The notes under the pieces: generated by a model
Databases searched by the model: none
Seen by the model: only the letters and a program-made list of their open reading frames with translations
What the model was told of the DNA's origin: nothing
Shown: positions 28,875 through 37,923 of the stretch, piece after piece
Numbering within the stretch: position 1 is the stretch's first letter
Layout of the letters: every line of letters begins with the position of its first letter
Program-made: the position numbers and the translations under genes
Source: Planctomycetota bacterium
Lineage (GTDB): Bacteria; Planctomycetota; UBA8108; UBA1146
Assembly: GCA_015664425.1 (NCBI GenBank)
Contig: DQQH01000277.1
Coordinates: 1-37,923 of the forward strand
Length of the DNA stretch: 37,923 nucleotides
Direction: 5' to 3'

Positions 28875-30476
28875 TCACGCCTTTCTCAACCAGCGCAACA
28901 GTTCCACCACGCGCGGCAACTGGCCGGTGCGCAGAATACCGACGCGGAAGATCCTGGCCGCCGCAAACATCATCAGCACCACACTCACCAGCAGCAGGAT
29001 CGAAGTTCCCCAAAGGTCAAAGGCGGGGGGTGATGCAGCAGCCCGGTTCATCATCACAAAGGGCGTGTAGAGGGGGATCCACGAGAGGATGCGCGCAAGG
29101 GTTCCGTTGGGCTCCTCGGGGATGAACGCCATCGTTACCAGGGGCACCATCAGGATCAGCACCACCGGACCCATGAAATTCTGAGCGTCCTTGATGGTGT
29201 TACAGATACTGCCGAGGCTGGCGAAGATCGACGCATAGAGGAGATAGCCGAGGAGAAAGTAAATGGCGAAGGGCACCAGCAGGTCGGCGGTGAGGACCAC
29301 CGCCAGCAAGTCGAATGCCCATTGAGCATCAGGCCCAGCCTTTAGTGCCAGGATCGCCACCAGCGATCCGACCCATGCGCTAAGCAGTGTCACTCCAACA
29401 GCGGCAATGCCGAGGATCTTGCCCATCATCAACTCGAAGGCGGTGACCGATGAAAGGAGAACCTCCATCACACGGCTCGATTTCTCTTCGATGGTGTTGT
29501 TGAGGAGCATCTGTGCGACGGAGAAGATCGCGATCCAGAGCAGATAGACAAAGCCGACGGGAGCCCACTGGCGAATCTGGTCCTTGATTCCGACCTTTTC
29601 CTCCCCTTCCGACTTGCGCGGGTCAAAATTCTCACTGCGCAGGCGAATGGAGGTCACCTCGGCGATGATCTGGATGTCGATGTTGCGCTTGATAAACTCC
29701 CTCGATCGCACTTCTTTGGTGATGGAATCCTCGATCGCTTCCTTGAGGTCGGTGTTTGCCAGATTGCTCGACCAGAAACGTAGCCCTTTGCGGGTCTGGG
29801 GAAGATCCTCGGGGATGATGACCAGCGCGAAGAGTTCCTTTTCCTCGCCGCCGGACGTAATCAATTTCTTTCCGGCAAGGTAGGGCTTGAGTCGCTTCTC
29901 GATATCCTTCGTCTCGCTTGCTCCGTCGAGGAGCCCTTCGGGGGGCCAGACTCGCTGGAACTTTTTCGAAGGAACCTGGAATGGAGGCGCTTCTGCTGGG
30001 AGTTGGGAGAGAACCATCGATTTCATCGCCTTGAAAGCGCTCTCGTTCTCGAGAAATTGATCAGGGAGCAGGTCGGCAACCTTGGCAAGGGAAGAGGCGG
30101 CAGAGAAGGGGTTTCCAAGCTCGTCGAGGGAAGAGCCCGCCTCTTCGAGGAGAGACTCCAGTTGTTCCTGGGCCTGCTCGAGGTCGATAGCAGAACTTCG
30201 GTCCTGTTTCCCATGTTTCATCACGTGCTCGAAGAGTTTTGTCAGCTCCCGGCGACGATTGATCCGGCTCACCCGCCTCTCGACGATTTCGCCGAGATCT
30301 TCTGCGGGATCGATGAGGATAAAGTGTCGCGTCGGGATCCCCTTCTCCTCGAGAAGGATCGGCAGTTCCGACATCCCCCAGATCAGCAGCGGAAAGATGA
30401 GGATTCCGATCCAGAACCCCTTTGTCTTGATGTTTTCGAGGTACTCACGGACAGCAACACGCAGGGATCTTTTCAT
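28875..30476 (-). CDS. ABC-2 type transporter permease (NatB-like)
   Basis: 533 aa, multiple TM segments; NNTIEEKSSRVMEVLLSSVTAFELMMGKILGIAAVG. Confidence 0.88.
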   Translation of the reverse strand: MKRSLRVAVREYLENIKTKGFWIGILIFPLLIWGMSELPILLEEKGIPTRHFILIDPAEDLGEIVERRVSRINRRRELTKLFEHVMKHGKQDRSSAIDLEQAQEQLESLLEEAGSSLDELGNPFSAASSLAKVADLLPDQFLENESAFKAMKSMVLSQLPAEAPPFQVPSKKFQRVWPPEGLLDGASETKDIEKRLKPYLAGKKLITSGGEEKELFALVIIPEDLPQTRKGLRFWSSNLANTDLKEAIEDSITKEVRSREFIKRNIDIQIIAEVTSIRLRSENFDPRKSEGEEKVGIKDQIRQWAPVGFVYLLWIAIFSVAQMLLNNTIEEKSSRVMEVLLSSVTAFELMMGKILGIAAVGVTLLSAWVGSLVAILALKAGPDAQWAFDLLAVVLTADLLVPFAIYFLLGYLLYASIFASLGSICNTIKDAQNFMGPVVLILMVPLVTMAFIPEEPNGTLARILSWIPLYTPFVMMNRAAASPPAFDLWGTSILLLVSVVLMMFAAARIFRVGILRTGQLPRVVELLRWLRKA

Positions 30477-31408
30477 CGCGCCTCCGCAATTTTGGCATCA
30501 TCGCCAACAAGGTGAACGAAGACGTCGTGCAGCGTTGGCTCGGAGTGTTGGAAACTCTCGAGGGCGATTCCGTTGTCAAAGGCAGAACGCAGCAATTCCT
30601 GGGGGTCGAGATCATCGTCGATGAGGATCTCCCACGAGCCAGAATCCTCTTCGCCGTCGGGGCGCCGGCTCCCAAGAACTCCCTCGACACCCAACAGCGC
30701 TTCAATGCTGGCATCGGTGCTGATCAGAACGCGCCGCGGAATGGTACGTCTCGCATCAGCGATGCTGCCGTCGAAGATGATCTTTCCCTTTGCCATCAGC
30801 AGGATCCGTTCGCAGATCCTCTCGGCGTGACTCATCACGTGAGTCGAAAAGATGACGGTTGCCCCCCGTTTTCGCATGTCACGGATCACTTCTTCCATCA
30901 CCTGTTGGTTGACCGGATCGAGGCCTGAGAAGGGCTCGTCGAGGATCACGAACTCCGGGTCGTGGACCATCGAGGCGAGAACCTGGACCTTCTGGCTCAT
31001 CCCCTTGGAGAGGGCCTCGCACTTGGAATCGGCAAAATCACCGAGGCCATACTGCTCGAGAAGGGCACGGGCCTTCTTGCGTGCAGTAGAGGTCCGCATC
31101 CCCTTGAGGGTGGCAAAGTAGGTGATGATCCCGACGGCGGTCATCTTCTTGTAGAGCCCCTTTTCCTCGGGGAGATAGCCGATGCGATCCCTGACCTCGA
31201 GGGCAGACGGTGCTCCGAGAACGGTGATGGAGCCAGCAGAGGGGCGGAGGATCTCGAGGATCATGCGGATCGTGGTGGTTTTCCCGGCGCCGTTTGGGCC
31301 GAGGAAGCCACAGATGATTCCGGCGGGGATTTCAAAACTGACGTCGTCGACCGCCTTGAAGTCGCCAAAGTTTTTGCTGACCGAATCGAGGGTGAGGGCA
31401 ATCTCCAA
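30473..31408 (-). CDS. ABC transporter ATP-binding protein (NatA-like)
   Basis: Walker A GPNGAGKTTTIRM; LSKGMSQKVQVLASMVHDPEFVILDEPFSGLDPVNQ; 4-nt overlap with permease. Confidence 0.93.
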   Translation of the reverse strand: MEIALTLDSVSKNFGDFKAVDDVSFEIPAGIICGFLGPNGAGKTTTIRMILEILRPSAGSITVLGAPSALEVRDRIGYLPEEKGLYKKMTAVGIITYFATLKGMRTSTARKKARALLEQYGLGDFADSKCEALSKGMSQKVQVLASMVHDPEFVILDEPFSGLDPVNQQVMEEVIRDMRKRGATVIFSTHVMSHAERICERILLMAKGKIIFDGSIADARRTIPRRVLISTDASIEALLGVEGVLGSRRPDGEEDSGSWEILIDDDLDPQELLRSAFDNGIALESFQHSEPTLHDVFVHLVGDDAKIAEAR

Positions 31409-31482
31409 AGGGTACCTTTCCTACGGGCAGGGGCGTGGGCAAGTGAAGAGGCTACCTGAGACCGCCCATCAGGCCAAGGGGT

Positions 31483-34400
31483 TCAGTCGATGCTGTGTGG
31501 CTCCCAGTGAGAGGCAATTTTTCTTTGAGCGATGTCGAGACCACGATAAAGGACTGGCACTATCAGAAGCGTCATCGCCGTGCTGAGGAGAAGACCAGCG
31601 ACGAAAGCCGTGGCAAAGGGGGTCCATTTGATGGCGTAGTGAGGGATACCGATCGCCATCGGAATCAACCCGGCGATTGTCGAGATGGTCGTCATCAGAA
31701 TGGGTCGCATCCTCTGGAGGCCAGCGCGGATCACCGCATCATCGAGGGAGAGTCCTTGCTTTCTGAGACGGTTGATGAAATTGACGAGCAGGATGGCGTC
31801 GTTAACGACAATTCCCGTCAATCCGACAACCGCGATGAAAGATGGAAGGGTGATGTAACTTCGCTCGGGTCTGATCCAACCTGCAGGAGTGAGGTCGGAG
31901 GCGATGGAGAAAATTGCCATGACGAGGACCACTCCAGTGAAGGAAAAGATCACGTTGGAGAGGATTGCCAGGGGCTGGAGAACGTTGCGGAACTGGGCTG
32001 TCAGGATCAGATAGATCAGGAAAAGAGCGATGCCAAATGCGGTGAAGAGACTGCGGAAACTGCGCATCGTCTGGTCTGCTTCGCCACCGAAATCGATTGC
32101 GGCTGCTGGAAATCTATTCTTGTTTTTCTCGTACCAGCGGCTGACGTATGACGCGACGGTGTTTCCATCGATCGTCGAGTCATCGGCGAAGTTGCCCAGA
32201 ATTCCTATCGAACGCTGGTAAAAACGCCGGCGCAGCAAAGAGGGTTCGGTTCCCGAGTTGATCACTCCCAGCTCCCCGAAACGAATGATGCGGTCTCCAG
32301 GTCCCCGCAAAATCGGAATGTTGAGGAGCTTCGTCGGGTCTTCGACGCTCTCACGGGGCATCCTGACCTTGACCGGGATCTCATCATCGGATCGGAGGTA
32401 CTCCCCGACAAAAACCCCAGCGAAGGTGCCCGCGACAAAGCGCTGAACCTGCATCGGGTCAACCTTCAAGATCGACATCATGCGGGGGTCGGGAAGGAAG
32501 GAGAGGGACCGGACCTGTTGGTCGAGATCAGACGAGAGATCGATCAGCCCCTCGAGATCACCCCCGGGCTTCATCTGCTGACGGAGAAGGGCGTAGACCT
32601 CGCTCGCCAGCGAGCGGACCTTCTCATCATCTCCTCCGAGAATCCGCACACTCAGGGGAGATCCCGTCGGAGGGCCATCTTTCTGGGCCGTGACTTCGAG
32701 TTGAATGCCGCGCTCGAGGTAACGAGGCAAGAGGTCGTTCCGGATCTGCTTGATCACCTCGATGGGGTTATCGAAGGCGCGTTCATCCCGCTTCGGGAAC
32801 TCGGCCATGATGAAGCCATACTGGTGACTCCAGGATGGCCTGTATGCGGTGTCGATGAGGAGCCCGGCATAGGCGCTGCTCGATTCGAAATAGCCTGGAC
32901 CCATACTGTCGAAGTGGGCGCTGATCTCTCGAGTCACCGCGTCCGTTGCCTCGAGGCCTGATCCGGCAGGCATCCGGATCGCAACGTTCAGGATCGAGGT
33001 ATCCTCGGGAAAGAAGACGAATTTGAGGATCGGTCTCAAGCCGTGGGCTGGACCGATGGCGCTTTGAATAACGATGACCAGGGCGAGCAGGAACATCCCG
33101 GAGACGATTGCGATAGCGTGCCAGCTGTGGGCGATGTTCCAGCGCAGGACTCTGTTGTAGATGCCACCGAACCAAGCAACGACGATGCTCTCGGAAAGAC
33201 CGCTCCTGTCTTTCGGGTTTCCTGGATTTTCGGGCCCCATCAACCTCTCGAGATCGACGATGTGAAGCGGGAGCAGGACGAGACACTCGCCGATGCTGAT
33301 GGCGAGGGCGGTTGCTACGCTGATGGGAAGGATCGAGAAGAAGTCACCGACCGTTCCCGTCATGATCAGCATCGGCAAGAACGCCGCGCAGGTGGTCAGG
33401 GTGGCACTCACCACCGGCCAGAAGACCTCACAGACACCATCGATCACTGCCTTCTTGAGGGGCGCCCCCCCTTCGCGATGACGCTGGATGTTCTCGAGAA
33501 CGATGATGGCATCGTCGACGATGATCCCCACTGTCAGGACGAAACCGATGAGGCTGACCTCGTTGATGCTCTTGCCGACCATCTGGAACGCGACCAGGGT
33601 TCCGAGGAAGGAGAAAACGATTCCGGATACCGTCAGCACGGCGCTCCTGCAGGTGAAAAAGACGAAGATTCCGAGGGCACACACCGAGATCCCCTCGATG
33701 AGGAAATTCTGGCTGAGGGCGACCGTCGCTGCCGAGACCACCGTTAGCATCAGGGCGATCAACGAGGAATTGCGCCCACGACCGCTGAGAAAGAAGAAGA
33801 GAGTTGCCACCACCAGAGTGAAAGCCAGCAAGAGACTGTCATGCATCACCGAAAGGGAGTCTTGCAGTTTCTTTGTCGAGTCCATGCTGATGTGAATCTC
33901 GAAGGGAATATCCGACCTCTGGGCCTCGAAGGTCTTTACCTCCGCGATGATGCGTTCCTTCACGTCGAGGGAGTTGGCGAGGTCGGCTTTGAGCACCCGG
34001 CAACCGACGGCATCGCGACCATTGACCGAGTAACGAACGCGCCCTTCGGTTTTCTGAACTCCGGTCTCTTTCGGGATGATCAGGTCGCCGACGGTGATGG
34101 TGGCGCCATCGCCATCGGCTCTGACCGCCACCATGAGCAGGTCTTCAGGAGACCTTGGGCGGGTGTCGATGCGGATCGAGAGCTCGCCGACGGGCCCTTC
34201 GACGATTCCTGCCGGCAGGGTCGAGTTGTGAGAAGAAAGAGCGGTGAGGACCTCGTCGAGCGAGACCCCGTGGCGGTCGAGAAGGGAGGGATCGAGAACG
34301 ATATCGAATTGCTGGCGCGAGAGCCCCGCAAGCTCGACGCGCTTGATTCCCTCGAGGCGCTCCAGGCGGTCCTGAAGGTCGCTGGCGAGTAGCGCCAGAG

Positions 34401-34881
34401 CACGGGCATCGAGTCCCCCACCGGGGGTCTCCGACAGCATCACCTGGATTAGCGGTACCCACTGGTCAACGTCCAGTTCGAGAAAAAAGGGCTCGAGCGG
34501 TTTGCCGTTGACCTGGGGAAGCCGGTTCTGGATGGAGAGAACCCGGATTCTGAAGCGGTCATAGAGCGAATCGTAGTCGGTGTCATCATCGAACTTGATC
34601 AGTACCTCTGATCGTCCCGGAACCGAGGTGGAGGCCACCCATTCGATGTCGTCGAGCCCGCGAACGGCATCTTCAACAGGGCGTGTGACGAGACGCTCGA
34701 TGTCCTCGGGAGATGCGCCGGGGTACTCGAAGACCACCTGTGCCTGGGCGAAGGAGAGATTGGGAAATCGTTCGATCGATATGTTCGGTATCGAGACCAC
34801 CGCAGCATAGATGATGACACCGAAAAATAGGGTGTTCAGCGGTGCTGACTGGCGAAGAGTCCAGGCGATGAAACTGCGCAA
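31483..34881 (-). CDS. RND (HAE1/AcrB-like) efflux permease
   Basis: 1132 aa; GFVLTVGIIVDDAIIVLENIQRH (TM4 Asp pair), GLTGIVVNDAILLVNFINRLRKQG; N-term NISIERFPNLSFAQAQVVFEYPGASPEDIERLVTRPVEDAVRGLDDIEWVAS. Confidence 0.95.
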   Translation of the reverse strand: MRSFIAWTLRQSAPLNTLFFGVIIYAAVVSIPNISIERFPNLSFAQAQVVFEYPGASPEDIERLVTRPVEDAVRGLDDIEWVASTSVPGRSEVLIKFDDDTDYDSLYDRFRIRVLSIQNRLPQVNGKPLEPFFLELDVDQWVPLIQVMLSETPGGGLDARALALLASDLQDRLERLEGIKRVELAGLSRQQFDIVLDPSLLDRHGVSLDEVLTALSSHNSTLPAGIVEGPVGELSIRIDTRPRSPEDLLMVAVRADGDGATITVGDLIIPKETGVQKTEGRVRYSVNGRDAVGCRVLKADLANSLDVKERIIAEVKTFEAQRSDIPFEIHISMDSTKKLQDSLSVMHDSLLLAFTLVVATLFFFLSGRGRNSSLIALMLTVVSAATVALSQNFLIEGISVCALGIFVFFTCRSAVLTVSGIVFSFLGTLVAFQMVGKSINEVSLIGFVLTVGIIVDDAIIVLENIQRHREGGAPLKKAVIDGVCEVFWPVVSATLTTCAAFLPMLIMTGTVGDFFSILPISVATALAISIGECLVLLPLHIVDLERLMGPENPGNPKDRSGLSESIVVAWFGGIYNRVLRWNIAHSWHAIAIVSGMFLLALVIVIQSAIGPAHGLRPILKFVFFPEDTSILNVAIRMPAGSGLEATDAVTREISAHFDSMGPGYFESSSAYAGLLIDTAYRPSWSHQYGFIMAEFPKRDERAFDNPIEVIKQIRNDLLPRYLERGIQLEVTAQKDGPPTGSPLSVRILGGDDEKVRSLASEVYALLRQQMKPGGDLEGLIDLSSDLDQQVRSLSFLPDPRMMSILKVDPMQVQRFVAGTFAGVFVGEYLRSDDEIPVKVRMPRESVEDPTKLLNIPILRGPGDRIIRFGELGVINSGTEPSLLRRRFYQRSIGILGNFADDSTIDGNTVASYVSRWYEKNKNRFPAAAIDFGGEADQTMRSFRSLFTAFGIALFLIYLILTAQFRNVLQPLAILSNVIFSFTGVVLVMAIFSIASDLTPAGWIRPERSYITLPSFIAVVGLTGIVVNDAILLVNFINRLRKQGLSLDDAVIRAGLQRMRPILMTTISTIAGLIPMAIGIPHYAIKWTPFATAFVAGLLLSTAMTLLIVPVLYRGLDIAQRKIASHWEPHSID

Positions 34882-34894
34882 GGCGCCTCACGTC

Positions 34895-35983
34895 TCAAGG
34901 GGCGATGAGTTCCGCGTCCCGTGGGAGTTTCCCGGGCAGGACGATCCATGCGTCATCATCAGCATTCACACCGATGACGGGGTAAATGGAGCCATCGAGA
35001 GTCTTGACGATCATCTGCTCGAGGCGCGAGCCGATGAACCTGCGCGGTATTCTGATCCCTCCGGAGGCGTTGGGAACCTGCAACTCCAGCCGAACCTCGA
35101 TTCCGCCGGCCGGCACTTTCTCTTCCAGTTCGAATTCCTCCGCCGGGATCTCGAGGACAACGCGACGCTTGCGGGTTATTGGATCGGCAGCGGAAGAGAC
35201 GAATCGGACGCGAGAGGCGACAAAAGAGGAGTTTGAAGCCCTCTGGAGAGGAGGCTGTCGAGTGGAGAGGAGAACGGCGAGTCCCTTCTCCGAGACGTGG
35301 AAAGAGGCATCGACGGTGCGTAGGTCGACGAGGCGATAGAGGGATGATCCGATCGTCGCCAGTGAACCGACCTCTACAGAGCGCTGCTCGACTCGCCAGC
35401 CAGCAGGGGCGCGCAAGATGTGGTGGTCGAGGCGTGCTTCGGCGATCTTCACCTGGTGAGTTGCGGCTTCCATCTCCCTGCGGCTTTGTTCTTCCCTGGC
35501 GGCGGCGAGATCCCTGGCGACCTCGGCATCACGAGCGTTGAAGCGGGCGTCATCGAGCTCCATCTCTGATGCCCGTTTCTGTGCCGCCAGACCTTCGATC
35601 CTCACCAGTTCTCTCTTGTAGTGTTCGAGAGCGATGTCGGTGCGCCGCTTTGCGACAGAAGCAGCATCGACGAGCCCCTCGGCAACGGCGTGAGCGGCAC
35701 GTTTGGCTTCGAGCTGATGTCGGGCGATGGCATCATCGATCCTGGCGACGATGCTGTTGGTTCCGGGGCTTCCAGGAACGACCTCTCCCTCTTCGAGGGT
35801 GAGTTCGGTGACCTTGCCGGAAACCTCGCTGGCGAGCTGGAAACTGTGTGTCGGAGAGGTCCATGCCGAGTGGACCTGTTTCAGGGTCACCGGATGGTCG
35901 AAGGGACGCCAGGTGAGCGCCCCGTCATCCCCGAGAACAGCGGCAGAGAGGCTGAAAAGCAGGAGAAGAAGACGCGGTACCAT
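34895..35983 (-). CDS. RND periplasmic adaptor (HlyD/membrane fusion protein family)
   Basis: 362 aa with signal peptide, LASEVSGKVTELTLEEGEVV lipoyl-like motif, coiled-coil hairpin, LRAPAGWRVEQRSVEVGSLATIGSSLYRLVDL. Confidence 0.88.
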   Translation of the reverse strand: MVPRLLLLLFSLSAAVLGDDGALTWRPFDHPVTLKQVHSAWTSPTHSFQLASEVSGKVTELTLEEGEVVPGSPGTNSIVARIDDAIARHQLEAKRAAHAVAEGLVDAASVAKRRTDIALEHYKRELVRIEGLAAQKRASEMELDDARFNARDAEVARDLAAAREEQSRREMEAATHQVKIAEARLDHHILRAPAGWRVEQRSVEVGSLATIGSSLYRLVDLRTVDASFHVSEKGLAVLLSTRQPPLQRASNSSFVASRVRFVSSAADPITRKRRVVLEIPAEEFELEEKVPAGGIEVRLELQVPNASGGIRIPRRFIGSRLEQMIVKTLDGSIYPVIGVNADDDAWIVLPGKLPRDAELIAP

Positions 35984-36201
35984 TTTTCGAACTCCCGAGC
36001 GCGAGTGGGCAAAAGGGTCGAAAGGAGGTTCGCGAGCGAGGATATCCTGAGTCCCCCGAGGGTCAACCGGAAGGAGGGTGGATACCGCCGGGCAGCAGGA
36101 GCAGAATCGAGGTATGGAGGGAGGAAGATGAGGAATCCTCGACCCACAGAGAGGGAGCCAGGCCCCCCATCGGGGAACCGCCTGCTTCTTGACCCCCGGC
36201 T

Positions 36202-37770
36202 ATGAGCGCCCCTCCCGACCCTGTCCAGCTGAGAGTCTTCGAGAACCTTCTCTCCGCCATCGCCGATGAGATGGGCACCGCTCTCGAACGGATGGGCTTT
36301 TCACCCAACATCAAGGAACGCCTCGACCACTCCTGCGCGGTCTTCGACGGCGTCGGTGAGATGGTCGCCCAGGCGGAGCACATGCCGGTCCATCTCGGAG
36401 CGATGCCGATGTCGGTTCGCGCCGCTCTCGATGCCCATCGATTCGGGCGAGGCGACGTCATCCTGCTGAACGACCCGTGGCAAGGAGGAACCCATCTCCC
36501 CGATCTGACGATGGTTTCCGGCTATTTCGATGGCGATGACGACACCCCTCTCTTCTACCTGGCGAACAGGGCGCACCACGCCGATGTCGGTGGCGTCATC
36601 CCGGGGTCGATGGGTCTCTTCAGAACCATCGATGAGGAGGGGGTGCTGATCCCGCCGACGCTGGTGATCGAAGGGGGCGTCGAGATTCCCGGGGTCCTCG
36701 AGGGTTTCTTCTCGAAGATGAGAAACCCCGGCGAGCGAAGAGGAGATCTCGATGCCCAGCTGGGAGCGTTGCGGGTCGGGGAGATGGGGCTGGAGCGTCT
36801 CCTCGAGCGAATCGGTCGGAATGACCTGCTGGAGGGATGTGGCGCCCTGCAGGACGCGGCAGAACGCCACGTCGAGAGGCTGATCGCCTCGATCCCCGAT
36901 GGCCGGTGGCATGGCGAGGAGTTCCTCGATGACGATGGTTTCCAGACCGGCCCAATTCCCCTTCGGGTTGCGGTGACCGTTTCCGCACTCGCTGCCCACT
37001 TTGATTTTACCGGAAGTGCTCCGGCGACAGAGGGGCCGATGAACTGCAACCCAGCGGTGGTCACCTCGGCGGTCTTCTACGTGCTTCGCACTCTCGCTGG
37101 CGAGGAGATCCCTTCGAACTCCGGTTGCCTGCGCCCCGTCGAGATCACGATTCCTACTGACAGCATCCTCGACCCTCCTCGCGGCTCTGCGGTTGCGGCG
37201 GGAAACGTCGAGACCTCCCAACGCCTCGTCGACCTCCTCTTCACCGCCCTCGCTCCAGCGCTTCCCGACAGGGTTCCGGCGCAGTCCCAGGGAACGATGA
37301 ACAACCTCGTTCTCGGAAACGATGAGATCGCCTACTACGAAACCATCGGCGGCGGCGGCGGTGCCTCTCCCCGAAGCGATGGCATCTCCGGTCGCCACAG
37401 CCACATGAGCAACACCCGCAATACGCCGGTGGAACAGCTGGAACACGCCCTGGCGGTGAGGGTGATCGAGTACAGCCTGAGGCGAGGAAGCGGCGGCAGC
37501 GGAACCCATGTCGGTGGCGATGGCATCGTCAGGGAGATCGAGCTCCTCGAGTCGTTCGAGGCCGCGATCCTCAGTGAGCGCCGTCAGAGTGCCCCCGCCG
37601 GGCTCGCCGGAGGACTGGCGGGAGAGCCCGGGCGCAACACCCTCACTCACGAGGGTCAGCGGAGAGAGCTCCCCGGCAAGTGGCAGGGAATCCTCGCCGC
37701 TGGCGACCGCCTCCGAATCGAGACTCCCGGCGGCGGCGGCTGGGGAAACCCCGAAACTACTGCGGAGTGA
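36202..37770 (+). CDS. hydantoinase B / oxoprolinase (HyuB) family protein
   Basis: FENLLSAIADEMGTALERMGFSPNIKERLDHSCAVFD, HLGAMPMSVRAAL, DVILLNDPWQGGTHLPDLTMV, YETIGGGGGASPRSDGISGRHSHMSNTRNTPVEQLE, ETPGGGGWG. Confidence 0.94.
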   Translation: MSAPPDPVQLRVFENLLSAIADEMGTALERMGFSPNIKERLDHSCAVFDGVGEMVAQAEHMPVHLGAMPMSVRAALDAHRFGRGDVILLNDPWQGGTHLPDLTMVSGYFDGDDDTPLFYLANRAHHADVGGVIPGSMGLFRTIDEEGVLIPPTLVIEGGVEIPGVLEGFFSKMRNPGERRGDLDAQLGALRVGEMGLERLLERIGRNDLLEGCGALQDAAERHVERLIASIPDGRWHGEEFLDDDGFQTGPIPLRVAVTVSALAAHFDFTGSAPATEGPMNCNPAVVTSAVFYVLRTLAGEEIPSNSGCLRPVEITIPTDSILDPPRGSAVAAGNVETSQRLVDLLFTALAPALPDRVPAQSQGTMNNLVLGNDEIAYYETIGGGGGASPRSDGISGRHSHMSNTRNTPVEQLEHALAVRVIEYSLRRGSGGSGTHVGGDGIVREIELLESFEAAILSERRQSAPAGLAGGLAGEPGRNTLTHEGQRRELPGKWQGILAAGDRLRIETPGGGGWGNPETTAE

Positions 37771-37923
37771 ACACGAGCGAGCGCAGGTTGATCAGCGCCT
37801 CCCCGGGGATCTTCCTGGCGCGCAGGCGAACCTCGACAGGGCCGGAACGAGACGCGGTGTAGGACCCGGCGGCGCTCTCGACGAAATCTTTCCAGCTTCC
37901 TGTAGCCGAGGTCGTGAAGATGA
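37757..37923 (-). CDS. C-terminal fragment of an unidentified protein (possibly the beta-sandwich end of a glycoside hydrolase); 5' part outside window
   Basis: Minus-strand frame IFTTSATGSWKDFVESAAGSYTASRSGPVEVRLRARKIPGEALINLRSLVFTPQ*; stop overlaps the hyuB-like end by 14 bp. Confidence 0.5.
   Translation of the reverse strand, partial: IFTTSATGSWKDFVESAAGSYTASRSGPVEVRLRARKIPGEALINLRSLVFTPQ

Noticed and set aside
36301-37650. 449-aa minus-strand ORF opposite the hyuB-like gene
   Set aside because: Antisense of a well-supported conserved gene; no domain recognised

Overview
This 37.9 kb window is GC-rich bacterial chromosomal DNA around the replication origin. The left half (about 2.8-18.1 kb) is almost entirely on the minus strand: an XPB-type helicase cluster, gyrA, panE, panB, gyrB, a DUF721/DciA-like gene, dnaN and dnaA. 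From 19 kb onward most genes are on the plus strand: a STAS/receiver-like/HATPase fusion, tRNA-Gly, tig, clpP, clpX, rpmE, prfA, prmC and a saccharopine-dehydrogenase-like gene. A minus-strand NatAB-like ABC transporter and an RND efflux pump with its adaptor follow, then a HyuB-type hydantoinase subunit. A candidate oriC lies in the dnaN-dnaA spacer, with TGTGGAAAA-type DnaA boxes, AT-rich tracts and a repeated 14-mer. No CRISPR array, intact transposase, prophage or rRNA was seen. The observations most worth checking are: (1) ribosomal protein L31 with a roughly 240-aa repetitive Ala/Pro/Lys/Glu tail; (2) a single polypeptide joining an anti-anti-sigma (STAS) domain, a degenerate receiver-like segment and an anti-sigma-kinase-like ATPase; (3) a three-gene XPB helicase operon whose third gene is uncharacterised; (4) an unexplained 485-bp spacer between gyrA and the XPB gene containing a perfect 20-bp palindrome flanked by 13-bp direct repeats; (5) the oriC repeats. 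All product names come from motif recognition by eye; no database search was run. The host lineage cannot be fixed from the sequence alone.
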